From positions 2,542,001-2,606,000 of the forward strand of contig NZ_CP030117.1 in NCBI RefSeq assembly GCF_001039275.2: a DNA stretch of 64,000 nucleotides. Reading direction: 5' to 3'. Position 1 is the first letter of the stretch, and every line of letters begins with the position of its first letter. Positions 33,412-42,719 of the stretch are shown piece by piece. The notes beneath the pieces were generated by a model that was not told the DNA's origin, ran no database searches, and saw only the letters and a program-made list of their open reading frames with translations. Position numbers and translations under genes: made by a program. The DNA is from Brevibacillus brevis (GTDB lineage Bacteria > Bacillota > Bacilli > Brevibacillales > Brevibacillaceae).

Positions 33412-34201
33412 AATCGTAGAAAAGAAACGCGAAGAGATCGCACGTCTTTATACAGAAACAACGGTTTCAGCATTGCTATTGGCAACGAAGGAAGTCCAGC
33501 GTCCACGCGGATTTCGTCAAGCATTGGAGACGAGCGTACGGCCTGTAAGCGTGATTGCTGAAGTGAAAAAAGCATCCCCTTCAAAAGGGTTAATCCGACC
33601 TGATTTCCAGGCAGTAACCATCGCGAAGGCTTATCAGGCCGCTCGCGCAGAATGCTTGTCTGTTTTGACAGACGAGTCCTTTTTTCAAGGGAGCTTGAGC
33701 TATCTACGGCAAATTCACGAAGCAATTGATCGTCCGTTACTCAGAAAAGACTTTCTTCTGGATGAAATTCAAGTCGTGGAAGCAAGAGCAGCAGGCGCTG
33801 ATTGCGTGTTGCTCATTGCTGCCATTCTCGATCGGGAAACGCTTCGCCACCTGAACCAAACTGCCGAGGATCTAGGCATGGATGTACTGGTTGAGGTCCA
33901 TGACAAACGAGAGTGCGAGCTTGTTTTTCAAGCAATGGAACCCAAATTGCTCGGGATCAACAATCGAAACTTAAATACGTTTCAGACTGACCTGGCCGTT
34001 ACGCATGAATTGATTGCAGAACTGCCTGCGTCATTGACAATCGTGAGCGAAAGTGGGATTTCGACACCAGCGGATATTGAGAATGTACGAAGTGCAGGTG
34101 CCCGGGCTGTGCTGGTTGGAGAGCATTTCATGCGCCAAACAGACGTAGAGCGCGCAGTCATTGATCTAGTGGGAGAAGCAGCACCGGGGGTGAGTGTATG
34201 A
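33401..34201 (+). CDS. trpC: Indole-3-glycerol phosphate synthase
   Basis: 266 aa, TIM barrel. It forms indole-3-glycerol phosphate from CdRP. Conserved residues lie in VIAEVKKASPSKGLI (catalytic Lys), LRKDFLLDEIQV, LGINNRNLNTFQTD and VSESGISTPADIE. The gene is separate from trpF, unlike the fused enterobacterial enzyme. It starts inside the end of trpD and overlaps trpF by four bases (ATGA). Confidence 0.98.
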   Translation: MLRKIVEKKREEIARLYTETTVSALLLATKEVQRPRGFRQALETSVRPVSVIAEVKKASPSKGLIRPDFQAVTIAKAYQAARAECLSVLTDESFFQGSLSYLRQIHEAIDRPLLRKDFLLDEIQVVEARAAGADCVLLIAAILDRETLRHLNQTAEDLGMDVLVEVHDKRECELVFQAMEPKLLGINNRNLNTFQTDLAVTHELIAELPASLTIVSESGISTPADIENVRSAGARAVLVGEHFMRQTDVERAVIDLVGEAAPGVSV

Positions 34202-34866
34202 CTCGTTTGAAAATATGTGGAATTAAGCGAGCGGAAACACTTGCGCTGTTAAAAGAGCTGGAAGTCGATTACGTAGGCCTTGTTTTTGCCCCAAGTAAGC
34301 GACAAGTAGATGCGCAAACTGCTGGACAATTGCTTGCAGCCGTACCGGGCCATCCTCCTGCTGTTGGTGTGTTCGTTAATCCGACGATGGAAGAGCTGGA
34401 GAATGTGCTTAGCGAGGCACCGTTATCCGTGATCCAATTGCATGGACAGGAGACGCCACAATTTTGCCAGCAAGTTCGGGAGCGGTTTGCTATACCGGTG
34501 TGGAAGGCATTGGCAGTTGGCGGTGAAGCGGATGCTGCTCAAGAGATCCAAACCTATCGAGGCATTGTCAGTGCCTTTCTATTTGATACGTATGACCCTG
34601 GTCAAGCAGGTGGCACAGGGAAAAAGTTTTCGTGGGAGCAAATCCCGACTTTGCAAGCAGCATGCGAGGAAGCAGACTGCATCATTGCTGGAGGGATTCA
34701 TGCGGAGAATGTCGGAGAATTAACGGGACAATATCGAGCAGGGATAGTCGATGTGTCCAGTGGAGTAGAGACAGGTGGCGAAAAAGACGCCGAGAAAATT
34801 AAAACATTGGTGGAGAGGGTGAAGGCGCATGAACAACATTCAAACAACTACGCGAGTCGTGCCTGA
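34198..34866 (+). CDS. trpF: Phosphoribosylanthranilate isomerase
   Basis: 222 aa. It isomerises PRA to CdRP. The N-terminal KICGIKRAE motif (catalytic Cys), the [14 protein letters not shown] segment, [19 protein letters not shown] and [13 protein letters not shown] with the late DVSSGVET motif (catalytic Asp in FDTYD) are seen. The C-terminal tail extends 38 bases into trpB, so the last dozen residues (about [11 protein letters not shown]) are likely a result of the overlap. Confidence 0.97.
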   Translation: MTRLKICGIKRAETLALLKELEVDYVGLVFAPSKRQVDAQTAGQLLAAVPGHPPAVGVFVNPTMEELENVLSEAPLSVIQLHGQETPQFCQQVRERFAIPVWKALAVGGEADAAQEIQTYRGIVSAFLFDTYDPGQAGGTGKKFSWEQIPTLQAACEEADCIIAGGIHAENVGELTGQYRAGIVDVSSGVETGGEKDAEKIKTLVERVKAHEQHSNNYASRA

Positions 34867-36049
34867 CGAAAACGGAAGATTTGGTGCCTTCGGAGGCAAG
34901 TTTATTCCGGAAACCTTGATGAACGCGGTGACAGAGCTCGAGATCGCTTTTGAAGAAGCACGTCGTGACCCTGCATTTGTTCAAGAATTGAATGGACTGC
35001 TCAGCGAGTATGCTGGACGCCCAACCCCGCTCACCTATGCAGAGCGTTTGACGAATGAGGTCGGTGGCGCCCAAATCTATTTGAAAAGAGAAGATCTCAA
35101 CCATACGGGAGCACATAAATTGAACAATGCTTTGGGCCAAGCATTGCTTGCCAAGCGCATGGGCAAAAAATCAATTATTGCTGAAACAGGCGCTGGTCAG
35201 CATGGAGTGGCAAGTGCAACCGTTGCGGCAAAGCTCGGACTCTCTTGCAAAGTGTTCATGGGGGAAGAAGATATTCGTCGCCAGTCGTTGAATGTTTTTC
35301 GGATGAAGCTTCTTGGTGCCGAAGTTATCCCTGCGGTATCCGGCTCTCGTACTCTTAAGGATGCGACAAATGAAGCGATTCGTCATTGGGTTTCTCACGT
35401 AGATGAAACGTTTTATGTCATCGGATCTGTTGTTGGTCCACATCCATACCCGTACATGGTTCGCGAATTCCAAAAAATTATTGGAGAAGAGACGCGCAGT
35501 CAAGTTCTGCAAATGCTCAGAAGGCTTCCAGATGAGGTTGTTGCTTGCGTCGGTGGCGGCAGTAATGCGATTGGCATGTTTTATCCGTTCATTCAGGATG
35601 AGTCTGTCGCGCTCAGAGGGGTAGAAGCGGCAGGGAAAGGAATCGATACCGAAAAGCATGCGGCAACGCTAACGCTTGGGCGCCCGGGAGTCATCCACGG
35701 TTCCTTAACTTACTTGTTGCAGGATGAATGCGGACAGGTGCAAGAAGCGCATTCGATTTCGGCTGGCTTGGATTATCCAGGGGTAGGACCCGAGCACGCC
35801 TATCTTAAAGACAGTGGAAGAGTGACCTATACATCCGTAACAGATGCGGAAGCACTCGAGGCAGTACAAGTGCTTTGCCAAACGGAAGGCATCATTCCGG
35901 CGCTGGAGAGCGCACATGCGATAGCTGAAGCGATAAAACGGGCGAAAGAGATGTCTTCAGACAAAATACTGGTTATCTGTTTATCTGGTCGAGGCGACAA
36001 GGACGTACTGACTATTCAAGAAGCGCTGACAACAGAAGGGGGAGAGTAA
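34829..36049 (+). CDS. trpB: Tryptophan synthase beta chain
   Basis: 406 aa, PLP enzyme joining indole and serine. The PLP lysine is in [19 protein letters not shown] (about 96), the indole tunnel segment in [11 protein letters not shown], and the PLP phosphate loop in [10 protein letters not shown]. Start chosen at ATG 34829 with AGGGTGAAGG upstream; a GTG at 34859 would remove ten residues. Two bases separate it from trpA. Confidence 0.98.
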   Translation: MNNIQTTTRVVPDENGRFGAFGGKFIPETLMNAVTELEIAFEEARRDPAFVQELNGLLSEYAGRPTPLTYAERLTNEVGGAQIYLKREDLNHTGAHKLNNALGQALLAKRMGKKSIIAETGAGQHGVASATVAAKLGLSCKVFMGEEDIRRQSLNVFRMKLLGAEVIPAVSGSRTLKDATNEAIRHWVSHVDETFYVIGSVVGPHPYPYMVREFQKIIGEETRSQVLQMLRRLPDEVVACVGGGSNAIGMFYPFIQDESVALRGVEAAGKGIDTEKHAATLTLGRPGVIHGSLTYLLQDECGQVQEAHSISAGLDYPGVGPEHAYLKDSGRVTYTSVTDAEALEAVQVLCQTEGIIPALESAHAIAEAIKRAKEMSSDKILVICLSGRGDKDVLTIQEALTTEGGE

Positions 36050-36051
36050 TC

Positions 36052-36870
36052 ATGGCGACAGTTCTGAATAGAATCGATCAATTATTCGCGGATCGTGATC
36101 GCAAAAGATTCATTCCATTTCTAACGGTAGGCGATCCTTCCATAGAAGCAACTTTCCAACTCGTAAAAGCGATGGTCGAAGCAGGAGCAGATCTTATCGA
36201 GCTCGGCGTCCCTTACTCCGATCCTTTAGCAGATGGCCCAACGATACAACGGGCTTCTGAGCGCGCACTGAAAAATGGCGTGACGATCGGTGATGCCTTG
36301 CAATTGGTCAAAAGGCTCCGCGAATCAGGTATGGAGGCTTCCGTTGTCCTGTTCACCTACTTCAATCCAGTTTTACAATATGGTATCGAGCGCTTTTTTG
36401 CCGATCTCGCTGCGTATGGTGCTGACGGTGTTGTCATTCCTGATTTGCCGATTGAGGAAAATGGTCCAGCAGTAACCGCGGCAAAACAGCATGGCATTCA
36501 TGTCATTTCGCTCGTGGCCCCAACTTCCAGTTCCAGAATCAATACGATCGGCGAGCAAGCAACCGGATTTCTTTATTGTGTTTCGTCGCTTGGTGTGACG
36601 GGTGCCCGCGCGGACCTGCGAGAGGATTTGGCAGATTTTCTGGAACGAGTAAAGGCCAGCACATCGGTTCCTACGGCGGTAGGCTTCGGAATATCCACGC
36701 CGGATCAGGTACGAGCAGTAGCCCCCCATACGAATGGTGTCATTGTGGGAAGTGCCATTGTTCAGCAAATCGAGGAACATGCTGAGCAACTGAAAGACCC
36801 AAAACAGATGCCACAAGCTGTAGAAAAAATAAAAACCTTTGTACATCAGTTAGCCAGTGCGCTACAATAG
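36052..36870 (+). CDS. trpA: Tryptophan synthase alpha chain
   Basis: 272 aa, TIM barrel that cleaves indole-3-glycerol phosphate to indole. Catalytic Glu and Asp are in LIELGVPYSDPLADGPTIQ (Glu46-type and Asp57-type), with YCVSSLGVTGAR and VGFGISTPDQV forming the phosphate site. GGGGGAG precedes the ATG. The last enzyme of the trp cluster; hisC follows after 29 bp. Confidence 0.98.
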   Translation: MATVLNRIDQLFADRDRKRFIPFLTVGDPSIEATFQLVKAMVEAGADLIELGVPYSDPLADGPTIQRASERALKNGVTIGDALQLVKRLRESGMEASVVLFTYFNPVLQYGIERFFADLAAYGADGVVIPDLPIEENGPAVTAAKQHGIHVISLVAPTSSSRINTIGEQATGFLYCVSSLGVTGARADLREDLADFLERVKASTSVPTAVGFGISTPDQVRAVAPHTNGVIVGSAIVQQIEEHAEQLKDPKQMPQAVEKIKTFVHQLASALQ

Positions 36871-36899
36871 TGGGAAAAATGTGACTGGAGTGAACGTGG

Positions 36900-37994
36900 A
36901 TGCAACCGAAACAACGCATACTCAATGCCCCGGTATATCAACCTGGCAAGCCCATTGATGACGTGAAACGTGAATATGGTTTGACTGAAGTCATCAAGCT
37001 GGCGTCCAACGAAAATCCTTTTGGTTCCTCACCGAAGGCCAAAGCCGCCATTGCGGAACAGTTGGACAATTTGGCCCTTTATCCAGACGGAGCAAGCCTT
37101 AATCTACGCTGGGATCTTGCTGACTTCCTCGGGGTCAAACCAGGCCAATTGTTTTTCGGCAACGGGTCTGATGAAATTCTGTTGATGATCTCTCGTGCTT
37201 TTTTGAGTGAAGGAACAAATGCAGTCATGGCGACGCAAACGTTCTCGCAATATCGCTCAAATGGGATTATTGAAGGAGCAGACTTGATTGAGGTGCCGTT
37301 GAAAGATGGCGTTCACGATCTCGAAGCGATGGCGGCTGCCGTCAACGAGCAAACAAAGGTCGTATGGGTATGTAACCCGAACAATCCGTCTGGCACGATT
37401 GTAACAACAACCGAGTTGGAAGCTTTTATGAAAAAGGTTCCCAAAAATGTGCTCGTCGTTTTGGATGAGGCTTACTACGAGTATGTGGTTGATCCAGAAT
37501 ATCCACAAACAGTACCGATGCTCGCGGAGTATCCGAACCTGATTATTTTGCGTACGTTCTCCAAAATCTACGGTCTGGCTGCGCTTCGTATCGGCTACGG
37601 GATCGCGTCAGAAGAGCTCATTTCCTCTCTGGAACATGTGCGTGAGCCGTTCAATACAGGCACACTTGGCCAAGTAGCAGCACGTGCTGCGTTACAAGAC
37701 CAGGAATTTGTGAAATCATGCCGCGATCGTAACCGTGAAGGCATGAAGCAGTTTACCGATTCCTTTGACGAGTGGGGGCTTTCCTACTATCCATCACAAA
37801 CCAACTTCATCTTGGTTGATTTGAAAAAGGATTCCGATGAGGTATTCAAAAAGCTGCTCTCTCAAGGTATCATCGTTCGCTCTGGTAATGCATTAGGCTT
37901 CCCAGGTTTTCAACGTATTACGATCGGGACCAAAGAGCAAAATGATAAGATTCTTTCTGTCTTAAAAGAAATCGTGACTGGAGCATTGAAATAG
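36900..37994 (+). CDS. hisC: Histidinol-phosphate/aromatic aminotransferase
   Basis: 364 aa, PLP-dependent fold type I. The Schiff-base Lys is in LRTFSKIYGLAALRIGYG (about 222); other motifs are SNENPFGSSP, GNGSDEILLMISRAF and WVCNPNNPSGTI. In B. subtilis the gene in this position serves both histidine synthesis and Phe/Tyr transamination, which fits placement between trpA and tyrA. The start is an ATG at 36900. Confidence 0.96.
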   Translation: MQPKQRILNAPVYQPGKPIDDVKREYGLTEVIKLASNENPFGSSPKAKAAIAEQLDNLALYPDGASLNLRWDLADFLGVKPGQLFFGNGSDEILLMISRAFLSEGTNAVMATQTFSQYRSNGIIEGADLIEVPLKDGVHDLEAMAAAVNEQTKVVWVCNPNNPSGTIVTTTELEAFMKKVPKNVLVVLDEAYYEYVVDPEYPQTVPMLAEYPNLIILRTFSKIYGLAALRIGYGIASEELISSLEHVREPFNTGTLGQVAARAALQDQEFVKSCRDRNREGMKQFTDSFDEWGLSYYPSQTNFILVDLKKDSDEVFKKLLSQGIIVRSGNALGFPGFQRITIGTKEQNDKILSVLKEIVTGALK

Positions 37995-38057
37995 AGGACG
38001 AAGATGCCGGGCATGCCTCGGCATCTTTGTCTAAGAGAGATGAAGGAAGGATAGAGA

Positions 38058-39167
38058 GTGGAGATGAACAAAACCACCATTACTGTCATCGGCGTCGGGT
38101 TGATTGGCGGCTCAATCGCGCTGTCCATGCGACGTGATCCAAATATTCGGGTAGTCGGCTACGATTTACGGCAGGATTGTTTGGATAAAGCACTGACTCT
38201 TGGCGTCATTCATGCCGGCACAACTGATTTGCAGACCGCCGTTCGAGAAGCAAATGTCATTTTCCTCGCATCACCTGTAGAGCAAATCGTTGCAACCATC
38301 CGCTCGTTAGTGGAAATGGAGCTGCAGCCAGGTGTCATCATTACGGATGTTGGCAGTACAAAAGCAGGTATTGTCAAACAAGCGGTGGATGTCATTCCCG
38401 ATCATGTTACGTTTATTGGTGGACATCCGATGGCTGGCTCGCATAAATCCGGCGTGGAAGCTGCTTCAGACCGTCTTATGGAAAACGCCTATTATGTTTT
38501 GACACCAGCGCCGGGAACATCTGAAGAAAAAGTAAAGCAATTGTCTGATCTCCTTACACTGACGCGCGCAAAAGTCGTGCAAATGGACGCGGCTTCGCAT
38601 GATCAGGTCGTGGGTGCAGTCAGCCATTTCCCGCACATTCTCGCTTCTGCTCTGGTCAATCTGGTGGCAGGGTACGAAGAGGAAAATGCTTGGCATGCAA
38701 CGCTTGCTGCTGGTGGTTTCCGAGACATTACGCGCATTGCATCGAGCAATCCTCAGATGTGGCGTGACATTTTACTGCAAAACCGTGATCCGATCCTGAA
38801 AATTGCAAAAGATTGGGCCAACGCATTGGAAGATGTCGTTCACCTTGTAGAACAGGGAGATCCAGAAGGAATCGAGCATTTCTTCAAAACGGCACGAGAA
38901 TTCCGCGACAGCTTGCCTGAGCGCAAAACGGGTGCATTGCCTCCATTGAACGATTTGTATATCGATATCCCCGACAACCCGGGTGAAATTGGACGAATTA
39001 CGACACTATTGGGAGCAAGAGATATCAACATCACGAATCTTCAAATCAGAGAGACACGAGAAGACGTATATGGGGTGCTACGGATTACGTTCCATTCGCA
39101 GCAAGAGTTGGAAAAGGGAGAGGAAGTTCTTCGCTTTTTCGATTACAATGTATACAAGCGCACATAA
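38058..39167 (+). CDS. tyrA: Prephenate dehydrogenase with C-terminal ACT domain
   Basis: 369 aa from GTG 38058, seven bases after AGGAAGG; an ATG at 38064 is too close to any site. It oxidises prephenate to 4-hydroxyphenylpyruvate. The NAD motif [12 protein letters not shown] is at the N-terminus, [12 protein letters not shown] and the late [14 protein letters not shown] block define the family. An ACT domain (about 298-365, starting [15 protein letters not shown]) suggests allosteric control by an aromatic amino acid. Confidence 0.96.
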   Translation: MEMNKTTITVIGVGLIGGSIALSMRRDPNIRVVGYDLRQDCLDKALTLGVIHAGTTDLQTAVREANVIFLASPVEQIVATIRSLVEMELQPGVIITDVGSTKAGIVKQAVDVIPDHVTFIGGHPMAGSHKSGVEAASDRLMENAYYVLTPAPGTSEEKVKQLSDLLTLTRAKVVQMDAASHDQVVGAVSHFPHILASALVNLVAGYEEENAWHATLAAGGFRDITRIASSNPQMWRDILLQNRDPILKIAKDWANALEDVVHLVEQGDPEGIEHFFKTAREFRDSLPERKTGALPPLNDLYIDIPDNPGEIGRITTLLGARDINITNLQIRETREDVYGVLRITFHSQQELEKGEEVLRFFDYNVYKRT

Positions 39168-39256
39168 AGTTTTTTATGCAAACACACTTTACAACGAAGA
39201 CGCTTCACAGTGCGACTGATGATCTGGGAGAGCGTGAAAGAGAAGGAGTGGAAGCA

Positions 39257-40540
39257 ATGCTTCGCGTACAACAAGCCAAACAAATCAAAGGTACCGTTCG
39301 TGTGCCAGGAGATAAATCCATTTCCCATCGTGCAGTTATGTTTGGAGCTCTAGCAGAAGGAACGACAACCATTGAAGGCTTTTTGCCGGGTGCCGATTGC
39401 TTGAGCACGATTAGCTGCTTTCGTCGGATGGGAATCGAGATTGAACAACAGGGAGATGCCGTAACTGTACAAGGAAAAGGCTGGTATGGCTTGCAGGAAC
39501 CATCTCAACATTTGGATGTAGGGAACTCCGGTACGACCATTCGCTTACTGGCAGGGATCATGGCGACACAGCCTTTCCATGTGGTGATGGAAGGCGATGA
39601 GTCGATTGCCAAAAGACCAATGCGCCGTGTGATCGGACCGCTCCGTCAAATGGGTGCCAAAATCGATGGAAGAAAAGACGGCGAGTACACACCGTTATCC
39701 ATTCGAGGCGGGGATCTTCAAGGGATCGCGTTTCAATCTCCAGTTGCAAGTGCACAAGTAAAGTCTGCGATTATGCTGGCCGGGTTGCAGGCAAAAGGTG
39801 TGACGAGTGTAACAGAGCCGCATTTATCTCGTGATCATACAGAGCGTATGCTGCAAGCATTTGGTGTGCAAGTTGTGCGTGATGGCTTGACCGTTTCAGT
39901 AGAAGGCGGACAAAAGCTGAAGGGCCGTGCCATCTCTGTTCCTGGTGACATTTCTTCCGCTGCCTTTTTGATTGCTGCCGTAATGGTTGTACCAGGCAGC
40001 TCTCTTCTGATTGAAAATGTCGGAATCAACCCAAGCCGTACGGGAATTATCGATGTTGTCAAGGCGATGGGGGGAAGCCTGGAGCTTTTGAATGAGCGAG
40101 TCGTAAATGAAGAGCCGGTTGCAGACCTCCTCGTGACTCATTCGGAGTTGCACGGTATTGAAATTGCGGGAGATATCATTCCGCGTCTGATTGACGAAAT
40201 TCCGGTGATTGCGGTCATGGCAACGCAGGCCAAAGGACAAACCGTTATCCGTGATGCCGAAGAACTGAAAGTAAAGGAGACAGACCGTATTGCCACGGTG
40301 GTTAGTCAACTGTCCAAATTCGGTGCTAGGGTCACACCTACAGAGGACGGAATGATCATCGAAGGAAAGGTTGGATTGACAGGAGCAGTCATCGATAGCA
40401 TGGGGGATCACCGAATTGGCATGGCGATGGCGATCGCGGGTCTCGTTGCCGAGGGTGAGACGAAAATCGAAAATGATGAGGCGATTGATGTATCGTTCCC
40501 TGGCTTCCATGATTTGCTTGTGAAAATCAGCCAATCATAA
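39257..40540 (+). CDS. aroA: 3-phosphoshikimate 1-carboxyvinyltransferase (EPSP synthase)
   Basis: 427 aa from ATG 39257, eight bases after AAGGAG; longer in-frame starts to 39176 have none. It joins shikimate-3-phosphate with PEP. Motifs are [17 protein letters not shown] (about 17), [14 protein letters not shown] (about 88), [15 protein letters not shown] and the catalytic [15 protein letters not shown] and KETDRI blocks. It closes the aromatic cluster; a terminator follows. B. subtilis calls this gene aroE. Confidence 0.97.
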   Translation: MLRVQQAKQIKGTVRVPGDKSISHRAVMFGALAEGTTTIEGFLPGADCLSTISCFRRMGIEIEQQGDAVTVQGKGWYGLQEPSQHLDVGNSGTTIRLLAGIMATQPFHVVMEGDESIAKRPMRRVIGPLRQMGAKIDGRKDGEYTPLSIRGGDLQGIAFQSPVASAQVKSAIMLAGLQAKGVTSVTEPHLSRDHTERMLQAFGVQVVRDGLTVSVEGGQKLKGRAISVPGDISSAAFLIAAVMVVPGSSLLIENVGINPSRTGIIDVVKAMGGSLELLNERVVNEEPVADLLVTHSELHGIEIAGDIIPRLIDEIPVIAVMATQAKGQTVIRDAEELKVKETDRIATVVSQLSKFGARVTPTEDGMIIEGKVGLTGAVIDSMGDHRIGMAMAIAGLVAEGETKIENDEAIDVSFPGFHDLLVKISQS

Positions 40541-40550
40541 AGAATGAAAG

Positions 40551-40590
40551 AGAAGTCTGTGCCTTTATAGGGTAGCAGGCTTCTTTTTTG
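40551..40590 (+). terminator. Terminator of the aromatic cluster
   Basis: AGAAG (40551-40555) with CTTCT (40580-40584), extended inward by TCTG/CAGG with wobble, followed by T6. Confidence 0.72.
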
Positions 40591-40629
40591 GTGCAAAGAC
40601 AAGCGTTCCGAATTTTAGCAAAAATGATT

Positions 40630-40658
40630 TGACAAGCGCTTACATTCCGTTTATTATA
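40630..40658 (+). promoter_or_regulatory. Strong orphan sigma-A promoter
   Basis: TTGACA (40630-40635), 17 bp, TATTAT (40653-40658). It points into a stretch that ends in a terminator after about 95 nt without a gene. Confidence 0.75.
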
Positions 40659-40664
40659 AAACTA

Positions 40665-40757
40665 CAGTATGGTTTCTCTCCACTCCTATCCAATATAAGA
40701 AAGCACGTGTGTGCTACCGTCGTTTGAATGCGCTTACATCAACGGCGGTCTTTTTTT
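40665..40757 (+). ncRNA. Candidate small RNA or terminated leader, about 93 nt
   Basis: Between the orphan promoter and the terminator there is no ORF with a ribosome site. The predicted RNA has an AGCAC-gtgt-GTGCT hairpin (40702-40715) and then the terminator stem. It could be a free small RNA or a premature-termination leader of the gene at 40859. No known RNA family recognised. Confidence 0.45.
40716..40757 (+). terminator. Terminator of the candidate small RNA
   Basis: ACCGTCGTT (40716-40724) with AACGGCGGT (40741-40749), 16-nt loop, then C and T7. Confidence 0.82.
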
Positions 40758-40858
40758 GTTTAAAAAGCGTTTTGGCTCGAATGAGTAATTTTTCCCCTTT
40801 CTGTGCATATGCTCGTACAAGGGTAGTGTGTGCATGAGAAGCGGGAGGGGGACGAGCT

Positions 40859-41980
40859 ATGCTGGAGCGAGGGATGGTCATACGTGGGGGAACGATTGTT
40901 ACAGCACTAGGAATAAAAGAAGCAGATATTTGGATCCGTCATGGGAAAATTGTACGAATTGCCAAAGATACCTTGACGAAAACCCCCTTCAACGATTTAT
41001 ATGAAGAAATTGATGCTACCGATATGTATCTTTTGCCCGGTTTCGTCGCACTCCCGACACATTCGTTGTATAAAATCAAAGAGGTAGATGTTTATATAGA
41101 AACCATGCGAAATCTCATCAGATCGGGATGTACAAGCCTGGTAGATGTCTTCCGGCCAGAGCGTTGGATGAGCAGACCGCAAATTCACTATCAACAAACT
41201 CAGCATTTCAACAGCTTGTTGGATTATGTTTGGCACGTGGAAATCGATGTCGCCGATCTTCACGGTGACCGCTTAGCGGAGTGGATTAACCATGGTTATT
41301 CTTCGTTTCATGTCACGATTCGAAATCCAGAAGAAATTTCCACAATAAAATGGGAAACGCTTTTGCAACTTCATACGTCTAAACATACGATCCTGCACAT
41401 GCAGGTACAAAATGATCCGTTTTTAAAAAAAGAACAACGGGAACTCATTCGACAGATTTGGATGGAGGCTACTCGTTATTGGCGGTTACGCACAGTCATT
41501 ACAGATTCGCAAGCGGCCTTTCATTTTGAAGAAAATGACCCGTACCTGCATATCTTTCGTTTACCTGCTGAAGTGACGGATCAAGGTCTTCGTCAATTAC
41601 ATCGTCATTGGTTTGGGAGCTGGCAAGTAGCGTCTCCGATTCACGATGTGCGGATTGATACACGAAAGAGCTGGTGTACGCCTGAAGAATTGCTTTGCTT
41701 ACTAGTCAGGCTCACTTCGACAAATGTTGCAAAAGCAATTGGACTGTATCCGCGAAAAGGAAGCTTGACAACTGGCGCAGACGCTGATATCGTTTTCCTG
41801 AAAAAGGAAAACTGGTTGACAAAGAATGATCTTTCCACTATTCTCAATTTTAGTGAAATGCATCTTCCAACATCTGTTATGTCGAACGGTAAATGGATAT
41901 ATCGAAATATGCGATTTATCCCTTTGATTGGTATGGGTAAGTGCTTAATCAACACGAAGCCCTACGCTTATGTCATATAA
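40859..41980 (+). CDS. Amidohydrolase-superfamily homologue, probably not catalytic
   Basis: 373 aa, ATG after GGGAGGGGGA. The N-terminal beta domain (VIRGGTIVTALGIKEADIWI) and C-terminal segment (GLYPRKGSLTTGADADIVFL) are those of dihydropyrimidinase/dihydroorotase-like proteins. The metal-binding HxH motif expected after LLPGFV is replaced by ALPTHS: the preceding Asp and the first His are missing. The barrel is shorter than in active dihydropyrimidinases (about 460 aa). It may be a regulatory or structural pseudoenzyme. Lies between aroA and an ECF sigma gene; function unknown. Confidence 0.75.
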   Translation: MLERGMVIRGGTIVTALGIKEADIWIRHGKIVRIAKDTLTKTPFNDLYEEIDATDMYLLPGFVALPTHSLYKIKEVDVYIETMRNLIRSGCTSLVDVFRPERWMSRPQIHYQQTQHFNSLLDYVWHVEIDVADLHGDRLAEWINHGYSSFHVTIRNPEEISTIKWETLLQLHTSKHTILHMQVQNDPFLKKEQRELIRQIWMEATRYWRLRTVITDSQAAFHFEENDPYLHIFRLPAEVTDQGLRQLHRHWFGSWQVASPIHDVRIDTRKSWCTPEELLCLLVRLTSTNVAKAIGLYPRKGSLTTGADADIVFLKKENWLTKNDLSTILNFSEMHLPTSVMSNGKWIYRNMRFIPLIGMGKCLINTKPYAYVI

Positions 41981-42002
41981 CCCCAGTTTGGGGGTTTTTT
42001 CG
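41979..42002 (+). terminator. Terminator after the amidohydrolase-like gene
   Basis: AACCCC/GGGGTT stem overlapping the stop codon, with T6. Confidence 0.8.
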
Positions 42003-42047
42003 TGAATGGTTTCCAGCAGACAGACGAGAAAAAGAATCGTAAGGTCG

Positions 42048-42073
42048 CGCAACTTTTTACATCCCCAGCAGTC
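42048..42073 (+). promoter_or_regulatory. Candidate autoregulated ECF promoter
   Basis: CGCAAC (42048-42053), 16 bp, AGTC (42070-42073) resembles the AAC...CGTC form of ECF promoters in Bacillales, 56 bp before the sigma factor gene. Confidence 0.42.
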
Positions 42074-42128
42074 TAATTATGCAAAAGGCCGCTGAGGGAT
42101 CGGAATCGCAAGGAGGTAATCTCTGATC

Positions 42129-42719
42129 ATGACCGATTCCCAGCTTATCCGAGAGATTAAAGAAGGTAATCTGGAATGCTATGCTGAACTGATTCGTCGA
42201 TATGAAAAAAAGATCCTCTCATTTGTCACTCATCTTTTGCGTCAGGCACATTTAGAGCATATAGCAGAGGATATATGTCAGGAGACGTTTTACAAGGCGT
42301 ATAAGAGCATTCATTCTTTCCGAGATGTAGAAGCTACATTCTCCACCTGGCTCTATACGATTGCACGCAACTCCGTACTTAGTGAATTGCGCAAGAGCCG
42401 CAATTCTGACGTGTATCTGGATGATACGTTGCAAGTGCCTATGGCATCTCCCAAGACACTGCCTGAGCAAGTTCTGCTCCGGAATGAACGGGAGAGCATG
42501 GTAAGACTGGCAATCAACAGTTTGCCAGAGAAGCAACGCTCAGCACTGATATTACGTGAGTACGAACAAATGGATTACACAGAAATCGCTACGATTCTGG
42601 ATTTAACAGTGAGCTCTGTGAAGTCTCTACTGTTTCGAGCGCGGCAAAGTATTCGTGGACAGTTGGAAAACTACATCCTGGACCCTCATTTGGATGAAGC
42701 TGAAGGGATGAATCGATGA
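42129..42719 (+). CDS. ECF-type RNA polymerase sigma factor
   Basis: 196 aa. Region 2 (about 22-92, with AEDICQETFYKAYKSI and TWLYTIARNSVLSELRK) and region 4 (about 118-178, with LPEKQRSALILREYEQMDYTEIA and a helix-turn-helix ending SVKSLLFRARQ) are those of group 4 sigma factors such as SigW. ATG 42129 follows AAGGAGGT at a long 11-bp gap. It overlaps the downstream anti-sigma gene by four bases. The regulon is unknown. Confidence 0.92.
   Translation: MTDSQLIREIKEGNLECYAELIRRYEKKILSFVTHLLRQAHLEHIAEDICQETFYKAYKSIHSFRDVEATFSTWLYTIARNSVLSELRKSRNSDVYLDDTLQVPMASPKTLPEQVLLRNERESMVRLAINSLPEKQRSALILREYEQMDYTEIATILDLTVSSVKSLLFRARQSIRGQLENYILDPHLDEAEGMNR

Larger units (their letters stand above)
40541..40858 (+). 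other. 318-bp intergenic region
   Basis: No protein gene seen. It holds the aroA terminator, a sigma-A promoter at 40630-40658, a small hairpin, an intrinsic terminator at 40716-40757, and then about 100 bp leading to the next gene, with GGGAGGGGGA as its ribosome site. Confidence 0.7.

Noticed and set aside
34829..34866. Frameshift at the trpF-trpB junction
   Set aside because: The 38-bp overlap leaves both proteins with complete family motifs; it is a normal overlap.
40635..40645. Possible CcpA (cre) site in the orphan promoter spacer
   Set aside because: GACAAGCGCTTACA has the central GCGC but departs from the cre consensus on the left arm; too weak to call.
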